A DNA stretch of 64,000 nucleotides from Costus lasius (Eukaryota; Streptophyta; Magnoliopsida; Zingiberales; Costaceae): the NCBI GenBank assembly GCA_027563935.2, contig CM050447.1, positions 78,911,461-78,975,460 on the forward strand. The letters run 5' to 3'. A model generated the notes under the pieces. That model saw only the letters and a list, made by a program, of their open reading frames with translations, had not been told where the DNA came from and made no database searches. Made by a program: the position numbers and the translations under genes. Shown one piece after another: positions 12,501 to 21,949 of the stretch (position 1 is its first letter; every line of letters begins with the position of its first letter).

Positions 12501-13413
12501 ATGTTTCCAGATGAAAGATTTAGGAGAAGCAGCCTATGTACTAGGTGTGAAGATCTACAGGGATAGATCTAAAAGGCTTCTCGGGCTGTGCCAGAGTACT
12601 TACATCGATAAGGTCCTGGAGAGATTCCATTTAGAGAATTCTAAACGTGGATATCTTCCAGTCAGACATGGTCTGAATCTTTCGAAGAGTCAGTGTCCAC
12701 AAACACAGACTGAGAAAGATGAAATGGACAATACGCCTTATGCTTCGGCTATTGGGTCCATTATGTATGCGATGTTGTGTACTCGCCCAGACGTCGCTTA
12801 CGGGTTAAGCGTGACCAGTCGATTCCAAAGTAATCCAGGTTTGGCGCACTGGATTGCGGTCAAGAACATTTTAAAATATCTGCGGAGGACCAAAGATATG
12901 TTCTTGATATATGGTGGTCAGGAAGAACTCAGTATAGAGGGATATACTGACGCTTCGTTCCAGTCGGACCAGGATGATTTCCGATCGCAATCAGGCTATG
13001 TTTTTAGCTTGAATGGTGGAGCAGTGGTGTGGAAGAGTTTCAAACAGTCAACTGTTGCTGATTCCACAACAGAAGCCGAGTATGTTGCAGCCTCGGAAGC
13101 ATCTAAGGAGGCAGTGTGGATTCGTAAGTTCGTGAGAGAACTTGGTGTCGTTCCTTCGAGTGCAGATCCTTTGGTTATCTTCTGTGATAACACTGGAGCC
13201 ATCGCACAAGCAAAGGAACCGCGGTCGCACCAGAAGTCCAAGCACATACAGAGACGGTTTCACTTGATCCGGGAGATCATTGATCGAGGCGAGATCAAAA
13301 TATGCAAGGTTCATACAGATGACAATCTGGCAGACCCACTTACCAAGCCTCTGGCGCAGCAGAAGCATGTGAAGCACTGTAATAATATGGGTTTGAGATT
13401 TCTCAACCATTAG
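9529..13413 (+). CDS. Ty1/copia gag-pol polyprotein, 1294 residues
   Basis: A single open frame with the copia order. Gag comes first, with a lysine-rich end. The CCHC zinc knuckle is at residues 240-253 (C240, C243, H248, C253). The aspartic protease has D287 in WVLDTAC, where many relatives have DSGA. The pre-integrase zinc region is at about 420-455. The integrase triad is D482, D545 and E581, an exact DD35E. Reverse transcriptase spans about 803-1050 with YVDD at 968-971, and RNase H about 1135-1290 with D1141 in YTDAS and the TEAEY and CDNTGA motifs. No stop or frameshift is present, and all catalytic residues I can check are kept. The ATG at 9529 was chosen because gag similarity to element E begins there (MSFNVRSLLE). 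The product copies its RNA and integrates the cDNA. Confidence 0.95.
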   Translation: MSFNVRSLLEREKFAGPNFSDWFGHLKIVLKAERKLYVLETAIPPQPAPNAARAVRDAYEKHVNDSIDVACLMLASMTPPLQRQHEDMSAIEIIANLKMLYAAQARTERYNLTKLFFQSKLAEGSPVGAHVLKMIGHKEALEKLGHTVNQELAVDIILQSLPPSFDAFIINFNMNKIDCTPAELLNMLLTTEETLKGKPSTSVLMVPFRNKKKGKKGKAPVKNYSKALKQKVKRSKDNRCFHCGQLGHWKKDCKALQGDKRGSIASGSGIYVTEVMVSSSSISWVLDTACGVHICSNVQELKRRRQVGQHEVDLRVGNGARVAAVAVGDYFITLPSGIVLELNNCYFVPSITKNIISIPALVRKGFAFECKISKCILTYDNIVYATGSINNGLFMLDMEYSIQNIDNKKAKYADDSTLLWHSRLGHINEKRIKRLHEHGLLGSFSYEEIDTCKACLMGKMTKSPFPHKGQRTSGLLDLIHSDVCGPFSKHARGGYQYFITFTDDFSRYGYVYLMRHKSESFDKFKEFKNEVQNQLGRNIKALRSDRGGEYLSHAFTDYLKECGIISQLTPPGTPQWNGVSERRNRTLLDMVRSMMSQATLPYSFWGFALETAAKVLNRVPSKAVSKTPYELWYGKQPSLTFIRIWGCEAYVKKLASGKLESRSDKCIFVGYPKETKGYYFYDPKENKIFVARTAIFLEKEFLLQEASGREIKLDEIPEEGQSSQAELDVPEPVDQVTEQPEAQISREPRRSGRIRRQPERYDGVYIIDNDEPLTYADAVSGPESARWLDAMRAEMDSMSDNQVWDLVDPPPGVIPIGCKWIFKKKIDMDGNVVTYKGRLVAKGFKQIYGIDYDETFSPVAMFKSIRILFAIAAYYDYEIWQMDVKTAFLNGNLDEDVYMTQPEGFNNPADRHKICKLKKSIYGLKQASRSWNIRFDESISEFGFIKNEDDPCVYKRFSGSVITFLILYVDDILIIGNDIPELHAVKAWLGKCFQMKDLGEAAYVLGVKIYRDRSKRLLGLCQSTYIDKVLERFHLENSKRGYLPVRHGLNLSKSQCPQTQTEKDEMDNTPYASAIGSIMYAMLCTRPDVAYGLSVTSRFQSNPGLAHWIAVKNILKYLRRTKDMFLIYGGQEELSIEGYTDASFQSDQDDFRSQSGYVFSLNGGAVVWKSFKQSTVADSTTEAEYVAASEASKEAVWIRKFVRELGVVPSSADPLVIFCDNTGAIAQAKEPRSHQKSKHIQRRFHLIREIIDRGEIKICKVHTDDNLADPLTKPLAQQKHVKHCNNMGLRFLNH

Positions 13414-13433
13414 ATTAAGTGCAAGTGGGAGAT

Positions 13434-15166
13434 TGTTGGGGTATGCCCTTAAGGCTAATGTTTGAGGCCTTGGGATTGTATTAGTATCATGTAATAAACT
13501 CTTAAGTTTATAAAGGCATGGTTATTATTCAGGTTGTTACCTTGTCTGCTGTAATAAGTGTACTTCTGAATACTGTCTCAAAGCTGTTCAGCTAGGCTGA
13601 CAGGCTATATGTCCTTAGTCGAGATATCTTGGTGAACATGAGACAGCCTTGATATGATTGAGACTAATATGAGTGCTAATCTTATAGGATGCTTCGAGCA
13701 TGGAATAAGACGTAGACTCATGGGTACATTGGATGTACTGGACAGACCCTACTGGGATATTCCATTGCTTGTCACAATGTGAATGATCCTTGTAAGCAGC
13801 AAGTGGCACATGTCCTCTGACTTGAGATCACTTGTGTTTCTGAATGATGATTGTCATTGTCTTGAGGTAGTTCAATATCATTTGAAACATAATGATTATA
13901 GACTATCTTGGATGGTGAGCTTGAATCAGGTTAGGGCACTAGTGATAGACATAGGATTGCCGTCTCCTTGTTTAAGGAGTGTAGTGTTCTAAGGGCCCCC
14001 CTATATGAGATGATTGAGATAGTGTATGGCCATACCCAGATGACTATGTGCATCTGATCTAATCATGCTCATCGTATTGGAGTTACAAGCTTGACCCGCT
14101 TGTCCAATAAGAACATCCAGTGGCAAAGGACACATGTATGCCTTGTGAATTGAGTCACACTTGTGCTATGGTTTGGGAGTAGTCTTGGAAGACTCTTTCC
14201 TTTATATCGGGAGACAGTGATGTGTTGCTAGATACCCCTCACTGATCGTGATAACGTAAGTTATCGTTACCGACATTTAAAGGAAACCCTCAGGGTCGCA
14301 CAATTTGGTGATATGGCTTCCTTAAGTCAGATCGTGTGGACTGAATTGTTTTGGTTCAGTTTAAAGAGATTTAATCTCTGATTGTAAGTGAGATCTGGTC
14401 TGATCATGTTTGATTGATTAGAGCTTTAGATCGGTAAGCTTCGATCGAGAGAGATGATGCTAGATCGATGCGATCAGAAGCGTCAGATGATGAATGGTCA
14501 GATCTAGGACCTTGGGGTCTAATTTGATCTAGACTTAATTTATGGGCTGATTTGGTTTCGCTATTGAACCAAGGATATTGAACCGGCTCATGGGTTGAGC
14601 GCTTGGTTCAAGAGGGAGAAGAGGTTGCGTTTGGTTCATGGAAACGTGAACGCCAACTCTTAATCGTTGCCAATTTTGGAAAGTTCCAAAAGCATAACGC
14701 ATATGCGTTCATGGCTTGATGTCTCTCTAATGTTTTTCGGTTTTGCTTCTTGGACGTGGTTTTGGAACGGCTTGCTCGTGTGGAAGGCATCGTTCTTGCG
14801 CCAAGGAAGAAGAGCTCTCGAAAAGAAGGAAGCCCTTTTCATCTAATCTCCGACACACGGTTGGAAAAGCTTGGCAATCTTGCTAGCACAAGAGTTGCGC
14901 AAGGAGGAAGCTTTCATCCCTTGTGTGTGATTTCTTTGGAGAAGATCCCTTCGATCTTTCTTCTTCCAAGCCGCACCTTCCCATGGCCATGGTAACGAAT
15001 CTCTCACTTGTTAATCAAGTTGATTATATGAAAGTATAGAATGCGATCTTATGTGGAAACCCTAATTCCGCTGCTATGAGAAAGAAACATATGACTTGCG
15101 CCCCCCTCATGAAAGGGGTTCTTCTCACAATAGGTTTTGCGCTCCCCTCCTGAAAGGGTTCCATCA
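13434..15166 (+). repeat. 3' LTR of copia element C
   Basis: 1733 bp, preceded by the purine tract AAGTGGGAGAT and followed by the duplication TGTCT. It differs from the 5' LTR at one position that I noticed. Confidence 0.95.
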
Positions 15167-15171
15167 TGTCT

Positions 15172-15821
15172 AATTGTTGATGCTGCTGCAGGAGGAGCCC
15201 TCATGAGCAGAACCATTGAAGATGCTTTCACCTTATTTGAAGAGATGTACCTGAACCATAACCAATGGGCTCCTGAAGAAGGAATGTTGTATTGTCATCA
15301 ACATGGTAAGAATGAGAATGAGGGATGACGAACCTTGATTGAAGAGGTAAATTCTTTTAGTTTAGATTCCATGCTTGAGAAGTTTATGGCTAGTCAAAAT
15401 TAATTAATGACAAATCAAAATAAAAAAAATTGAAGATCTTAAGGAATTGGTTAGTCATCTTACATCTCAAGTAGGATCCTTAGCTGCTTACAATAAAACT
15501 CTGAAAGATCAAATACCTGAATTAGACCCTAGGGAACACTGTAATGCTATCATTACTAGGAGTGGAAGGCAATTATATGAGCCAAAAGGGAGAGTTGAAG
15601 ATAAAGAAAAAGAGCCTAGTAATGAACATGATCATGAATTAGACTTAGAAAAATCTTCTGAGCATGAGCAATCCCAAACTAGTTTGCCACCTCACCAAAG
15701 TGATGAACCTAAAGGTGATGTGCCATGTCAAAATGATATTTCTAAACCTAATTCTTCTACACCATATAGGCCATTTATACCCTTTCCTCAAAGGTTAGTG
15801 CAAGCAAAATTAGACAAATAA
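15172..15821 (+). pseudogene. Element A gag, second part
   Basis: Gag resumes after element C with DAAAGGALMSRTIEDAFTLF, matching DATVGGALMSKTIEDAFTLF in element B. The next stretch is deleted: B has about 130 residues here, including a CCHC zinc knuckle, and A has none. Stops occur near 15328 and 15400-15440. The conserved end PREHCNAIITRSGRQL is at about 15530-15580, leading toward the protease. Non-functional: the RNA-binding knuckle is missing. Confidence 0.8.
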
Positions 15822-18478
15822 TTTGGAAAATTTCTTGATGTTTTGAAAAAGGTTTACATTAACATTCCATTTACTAAAGCTTTATCTCAAATGCCCACAT
15901 ATGCTAAATTTTTGAAAGAAATTTTGTTTAATAAAAGAAAGATAGAGGACTATGGTACTGTGGCTCTTACTGAAGAATGTAGTGCTATTATCCAAAACAA
16001 GTTGCCACCGAAATTAACAGATCCAGGTAGTTTCTCTATACCTTGTTTTATTGAGAGCATGGCTTTTGACCGAGCCTTATGTGATTTGGGTGCTAGTGTG
16101 AATCTAATGCCATTGTCCATTGGCAGGAAACTGGACATGGAAGAGCTTAAACCAACTTCAATATCTTTGCAGCTCGCCGATCGTTCAGTTAAGTATCCTG
16201 TAGGGATTCTTAAAGATGTGCCTATCCAAGTAGGTAAATATTTCATTCTAGCAGACTTTATAGTCCTTGAGATGGAGGAAGATGCAAGAATCCCCATCAT
16301 ACTTGGTAGACTGTTCTTAGCCACAGCAGGAGCACTTATTGATGTAAAGAACGGTAAGCTTACACTTAACATTGGGGATGAAAGAATTGAGTATGACTTG
16401 AATGAGGCTATGAAAAACCCATCGAATTCTGGATCTTGTTGTAGTATACATGCTGTTGATGACACTATCTATGATCTTAATGATTTGTTTGTTGAAACCT
16501 CTGAATATGATTCTGATTTAGATTTTGCTCTTGATTCTAAGGTAGAGACCAATTTTGAAATTGATGAATTATTAGACTGCAGTGCTTGTGATAATGAAAA
16601 GAGTGAAGAAAGGAAGGCTCCAAAAGTAGAACTTAAAGCTTTACCTGATAACCTTCGTTATGAATTTCTTAGTCCTGATTCTACTTACCCTGTTATTATT
16701 GATGCACAGCTTGGGAAAAGGGAGATAGATTTGCTTCTCAAAGAATTAAGGATTCATAGAAAGGTAATTGGGTACACAATTGATGACTTAAAGATAATTA
16801 ACCCTTCTTTTTGTATGCACAGGATCCTGATGGAAGAGGAACACAAGTCACATGCAGATTTTCAAAGGAGACTTAACCCCTCTATGAAAGAAGTTGTGAA
16901 GAATGAGGTTTTGAAATTACTTGATGCAGGTATTATCTATCCTATCACTGATAGTAAATGGGTAAGTTCTGTACATTGTGTTCCTAAGGAAGGAGGGGTA
17001 ACTATCATGAAAAACAAAGACAATGAATTAATTCCTATTAGAATTGTTACTAGTTGGCACATGTGCATAGATTATAGAAAATTGAATGCTGCTACTATGA
17101 AAGACCATTTTCCCTTACCTTTTATTGATCAAATGGTTGAAAGGCTTGCAAACCATTCTCACTTTTGTTTCTTAGATGGATACTCTAGATTTTTCCAAAT
17201 TCCTATACATCCTGATGACCAAGATAAGACCACTTTCACTTGCCCGTATGGTACTTTTGCATATAGGAGAATAGCTTTTGGTCTATGTAATGCACCTGCT
17301 ACTTTTCAGAGATGCATGATGACTCTTTTTTCTGATTTTATTAAGGACTTTATGGATGTATTTATGGATGATTTCTCAGTATATGATTCTTCTTTTGATG
17401 ATTGTTTGGCAAATTTATCTCGCGTTTTGCTGCGGTATGAAGAAACTAACCTTGTGCTTAATTGGGAAAAATGTCATTTCATGGTTAGGCAAGGGATAGT
17501 TTTGGGGCACTTGATTTCAGAAAGAGGGATTGAAGTTGATAGAGGCAAAGTTGAGGTGATAGAGAAATTAGAGCCACCCACCATAGTGAAGGAGGTCCGA
17601 AGGTTTCTAGGACATGCAGGATTCTACCGGCGATTCATCAAGGATTTCTCTAAACTTGCTAGACCTCTTACAAATTTACTTTGTAAAGATGTTAAATTTT
17701 GTTTTGATGAAGATATTTTATCTGCTTTTCAGGAACTAAAGAAAGCTTTGGTTTCAGCACCTATCATTCAGCCCCCAGATTAGGACTTACCCTTCGAGCT
17801 TATGTGTAATGCCAGTGATTATGCAATAAGAGCAGTTTTGGGATAGAGAAAGGAGAAAAAGCCTTATGTTATTCATTATACACAGAGGAATTACACCACC
17901 ACTGAGAAGGAACTTTTAGCTATAGTATTTGCCTTTGATAAATTTAGATCATACTTGATTAACTCCAAAGTGGTGGTGTACACTGATCATGCAGCTGTAA
18001 GGTACTTAATGCTGAAAAAAGATAGTAAACCACGCTTGCTCAGATGGATTTTACTCTTGCAGGAGTTTGATTTGGAAATTAAAGACAAAAGGGGATTAGA
18101 AAACTTTGTTGCAGATCATCTTTCAAGGATAATGGTGGATACTGAAAAGAATGATATAATCAATGATTACTTCCCTGAAGAACAACTCTTGGCCATTGAA
18201 CAAATCAGAGCCCCATGGTATGCTGACATAATTAATTACCTAGTAGCTAATGTTCTTCCTCCATAATTAAATTACGAAAGAAAGAAGAGATTCTTGGCTG
18301 AGGTAAAGCACTATTTTTGGGATGAGCCTTATGTTTTTAGAAGATGTGCAGGTGGTGTTTTTAGAAGATGTATACCTAAAGAGGAAACCACAGATATATT
18401 GTTTCAGTGTCATGGATCTTCTTATGGTGGGCATGCTAGTACTAAAAAAACTTCTTTCAAAGTTTTGCAATAAGAATT
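15822..18478 (+). pseudogene. Element A pol: protease, RT, RNase H, start of integrase
   Basis: One frame from about 15843, broken by in-frame stops. The protease is recognisable at 16083 (DLGASVNLMP, Athila-type DLGA). The reverse transcriptase has MCIDYRKLNAAT, DHFPLPFIDQM, PFGLCNAPATFQRCM-like motifs and FMDD at 17361-17372. RNase H follows ([35 protein letters not shown]). TAG occurs at 17781-17783 (PPD*DLPFEL, where Trp is expected) and in VLG*RKEKKP (Gln expected). A TAA follows at about 18264, and another ends the frame at KVLQ*. It is cut at 18478 by element D and resumes at 26961 with GFYWPS. The RT-RNase H part is well conserved despite the stops. Confidence 0.88.
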
Positions 18479-20347
18479 TGATGCAGGAGCAATCCGCATT
18501 GACGGGCCTATGTAGACACATGAGGGCAGCCCAACCCCTCTGGAAGGCATTTGGGGAGACTCCCCAGGACTTGAGGAATTTTTAGCCCGACTAGAGCTCT
18601 CTAGGCCCCGACACGGCCAGGCCGTGACGGTGGCCACGCCCGTGACGAGCACGCAGCCCACCTACACACCCTTTCCCACAACTGTGTTTGGCGCCGCAAG
18701 ACCAAACCGACCTAGACACGGCCGGGCCGTGATGGAGAGCACGGCCATGACACGGTCGAAGAAGGACGCAAACACAAGCACGACCCTCGACACGCCCGTG
18801 ACAACCGCCGTGATGAATTCGGTGGAATGCGCCCTCGGCGATCACGACCGTGACAAAGAACACGACCAGGCCATCACCAGATCGTCAGAAAAGACCACGG
18901 ATTCTCAGCACCAAATTGTGGCCCGTAATATTCATTACGACCCCACCGTATTTTTGGACCAACCTTATGTGGATTTTGGGCCCAAAAATATGGCCCGTGA
19001 AGCGGATTATGGCCCTGACAGTCTGCCCCAGCACGGTTAGGCCATGAAGACAAGCATGGCTGTGACATGGTCCAGCCACGACGCGGACGCGGACACGGCC
19101 CGCGACACGCCTATGCCACCGGCCGTAATCTCCTCGACAGAACCTGGAGCGTCCGAACACGCCCGTGTCCGCCGACACGGGCAGGCCGTGTTCGCCTCTG
19201 AACATCAGATCAGGCCCCGACGACCCCATTTCGACGTGCACCATCCCCCCTACTTTGTTGCTCCACCTCATGATGATCCAAAGGAGCCCAACAAGGTGGT
19301 AATCCGGCGATCCCAACACCAAAGCAAGCCTCCGGATCGTTTCATGGGCGTCGTTAGCCCCCTTTCCACCCACACCGAGGTGACTCAACCCAAGGGCACT
19401 ACGAGCCGACCTCCTGAGGACCCATCCCCAAGTGGGCCGCTCAATCTCATCAGTAACTCGGCCCAAGATCGAGCCGCCACGATGATAACTCAGCCCACGA
19501 CGTCCAAGTTCTGCTGTTTTGTCGCTATGTGCTCAAAGCGCATCTAAACCGCCTCCGTACGAAGACGCTTCAAAGAATATTAGGTAGTTTATAATTTCTT
19601 GTCTTGTAGCTGCAGATTGACAACTTTAGTGGCCTGCAGGAGTTGTTAAGTTGTTAAAGTAAGTTGTCTTTAGTGGTCTTGTCTTGCTCCCTCCCCTCTT
19701 ATTCTAAAAAAGAGGACTATGAGCTAGCTTATTAGTTAGTTCTCTTAGAATGAGGAGATCTCCTGGTGAGCTGAGAGCCTCCAGTCCGTGGAAGTGGAGC
19801 CGGTGCCTCGCCTTCGAAGTGTTCAGGTCGGGGATGTTTCCTCGATTCCAAGTTGTTCTTCATTTCCTACTTGGCAAGAAGTAAATCCCACCCTTCCGGT
19901 GGGTCAGGTTTGACTGTTTTTGTAAAATTTTCATTGTGCTTACTCGCTGTGGTTTCCTCGTTTCTTCACCCCCGACCATTCGCCATCAGAGGCATGGTCG
20001 GATCTCTTGTCTTTTGGTGTGATTTCAGCTCCACAGGCGCGCGAGCTGAATTCTGCGCAACCGCGATCCCCGACGCGTGGCTGAGCTTAAAACGTGCTAA
20101 GTTAGTTTAAAAATTGCCACAAGGTTAGTGCGTTATATTCTGTAGTTGGGTGCCGTTCCCCTTTATTCACATTCGTGTTGCCCCGATCGAGTTCTACGCC
20201 GTGTCTTCGTGCTTCTATCGGATTCTCTGTACTTTCCAACGTGTTTTCTCTTCCCTCGCCCCACGACCCTCTCCCATTTTTGCGTGCATTGTGTAAAATC
20301 CTAGAGTACGGTTTTAAGGACCATCCCACATATTAGTCTCTTCATCA
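18479..20347 (+). repeat. 5' LTR of element D
   Basis: 1869 bp. GC-rich first half with repeated CACGGCC/GGCCGTG palindromes, for example at 18606-18623 (ACACGGCCAGGCCGTGAC) and 18716-18735. It keeps a block at about 18918-19010 with ATTACG-type and GGGCCC-type short palindromes that is missing from the 3' LTR. Confidence 0.9.
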
Positions 20348-20362
20348 ATTCTGGTATCAGAG
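20348..20362 (+). other. Primer-binding site of element D, tRNA-iMet
   Basis: ATTCTGGTATCAGAG follows the LTR end directly. TGGTATCAGAG is complementary to the 3' end of plant initiator tRNA-Met. Confidence 0.85.
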
Positions 20363-20493
20363 GAAGTTACGCGTTCGATTCTTATCGTTCGCATGATCTC
20401 CCTCCATCGCATTGCATATTTATGCACTTTTTTTATTTTCAGCATTTCGCATTGGTCGTGTCTCCCTTGTTTGTGACTACGAGGTCACAACTC

Positions 20494-21949
20494 ATGTCGT
20501 CCCAATACCCGGAAACCATTCCAGAAACTCAAGAGTCAGTCCAGTCTTTGGAAGGGGCTAACACCCGCTTAGAGTCTATGGCTGCGCTTGAGGCGCGAAT
20601 TGATGCGAAGCTTGAGGCACTGTTTGCACGTGTGGACGCCCATCAAGCGAGCACGAATACCATGATCCAGCAGATTTTGGCTGGGATCCAACACCTCATT
20701 GGTCAACCCGGGTCCACAGAGCATGGACGCCTGAACTCGGTTAACCCTCCGGAATCTGCGAACCCAGCCCGCACTAGAGAATTACCCCCATTGGCCGCGC
20801 CAACCCGGCGGCGTGTCCATGAAGAGGAATGGGGTCGCACACGGCCTTACGAGGCCCATAGGGATCTGAGTCACGGTGATGACCCACTTGATGATGATGA
20901 TGTTTGGGCCGCTCAAGGTCCTCAGCCCAATGGTCGCTTCGGCCATGCTTGGGCCGCACCTCGAACCCCAGCCCAAACACGAGTTGAACGCCCCCGGGCG
21001 GATGATGAATTCTGCCGATTCATCCGAAATACCCCCGCACCTTTCGCGGGTGGTCTTGACCCCACCTAGTTCCTTGATTGGGTCGCGTCCGTCGATGCGT
21101 ACTTCGATCTTAGTGCGCACCTTGCTTGAGGGGCCGCAACACTCCCACGTTAGGTATGTGCGCACCTTGCTTGAGGGGCCTGCACATTTACATTGGGAAA
21201 ACGTGGAGCGCCAAAATGCGCAGCAAGCCCTTCCCCCGATCACTGAGTGGGCAGAGATGCGATATCGCCTTCGGGAGCAATATGTACCCCCTTCGTATAG
21301 GCATCGTCTCCTTGACCAATATAGTAACCTACACCAAGGTTCGGGTACCGTCGAGGAGTATCGTCTCACCTTCAAGACGCTTCAACTCTGCTGCAACTTG
21401 CAGGAGGATCCCGAGTTAGCATTGTCAAAATTTAACAATGGGCTCCGTGTGGACATCCGCCGAGCCTTGCCTATGTATGGGTCGGAGACTTTTGACCAAA
21501 CCTTCCAGTGCGCTCAAGACATCGAGCAAGACCTTTGCGCCGCGGCAAGGCGTAGCGACTTTGGCCCGCATAGGCGTCCTCATGCGGGCGGTCCCCCACA
21601 ACCCCACCCGCGGTTTGAGTGCCCGGAGCCTCGTCTGGACCCACGACCCGCACCCCCGGCCCATCCGTCCCCTAGGCGTCCACCCCTCGAGGCTCCGCCT
21701 TCTCGGCCCACCTGGGAGGAAAAGGGTAAGGCCCCCGCGGTCGGGTCCTCTAGCCGCATAACCTATTACAACTGCCTACAGCCGGGTCACTTATTGCATG
21801 ACTATCCCAAGAGACCCGCACGAGCCGACATGGGTTCGGCTCGCGTGGCTACCATAACCCCTGTTGAGCACATCGTCGAGGCCGAGTGCTATACTAGTGG
21901 TGAGGAATCGGGTCCATCCACACTTGTCATACGCTACAACCTTGTCTAG
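20494..21949 (+). pseudogene. Element D gag
   Basis: Likely start ATG at 20494 (MSSQYPETIPETQ), with an upstream in-frame ATG at 20422. A coiled, charged N-terminal part leads to FAGGLDPT, then TAG at 21067-21069, then FLDWV and the gag core (YVPPSYRHRLLDQY, GTVEEYRLTF) in a shifted frame. The zinc knuckle is degenerate: YYNCLQPGHLLHDY has tyrosines where the first and last cysteines of CCHC belong. A short tandem duplication at 21113-21182 adds to the damage. Not functional. Confidence 0.8.
21113..21182 (+). repeat. Short tandem duplication in D gag
   Basis: GTGCGCACCTTGCTTGAGG occurs at about 21115 and again at about 21161, 46 bp apart, giving the doubled protein motif RTLLEGP. It lies where the gag frame is shifted. 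Confidence 0.8.

Larger units (their letters stand above)
5975..15166 (+). mobile_element. Element C, intact Ty1/copia retrotransposon
   Basis: A complete element of 9192 bp. It has two 1733-bp LTRs (TGTTGGGG...CCATCA), an initiator-tRNA-Met priming site, a 1.8-kb leader, one uninterrupted 1294-residue gag-pol frame, a polypurine tract (AAGTGGGAGAT) before the 3' LTR, and a perfect 5-bp target duplication TGTCT. It sits in the gag gene of element A. The LTRs appear identical apart from one substitution I noticed (7491-7493 against 14950-14952, Leu to Ser in a shadow frame). This implies a very recent insertion that may still be able to move. LTR length fits the Angela group, but the clade is not certain. 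Element E (50551-56134) is a decayed relative. Confidence 0.95.

Noticed and set aside
13615..14995. Several 60-81-codon frames in the copia C LTRs (also 6156-7536)
   Set aside because: Repeated because they lie in both LTRs; no recognisable protein.
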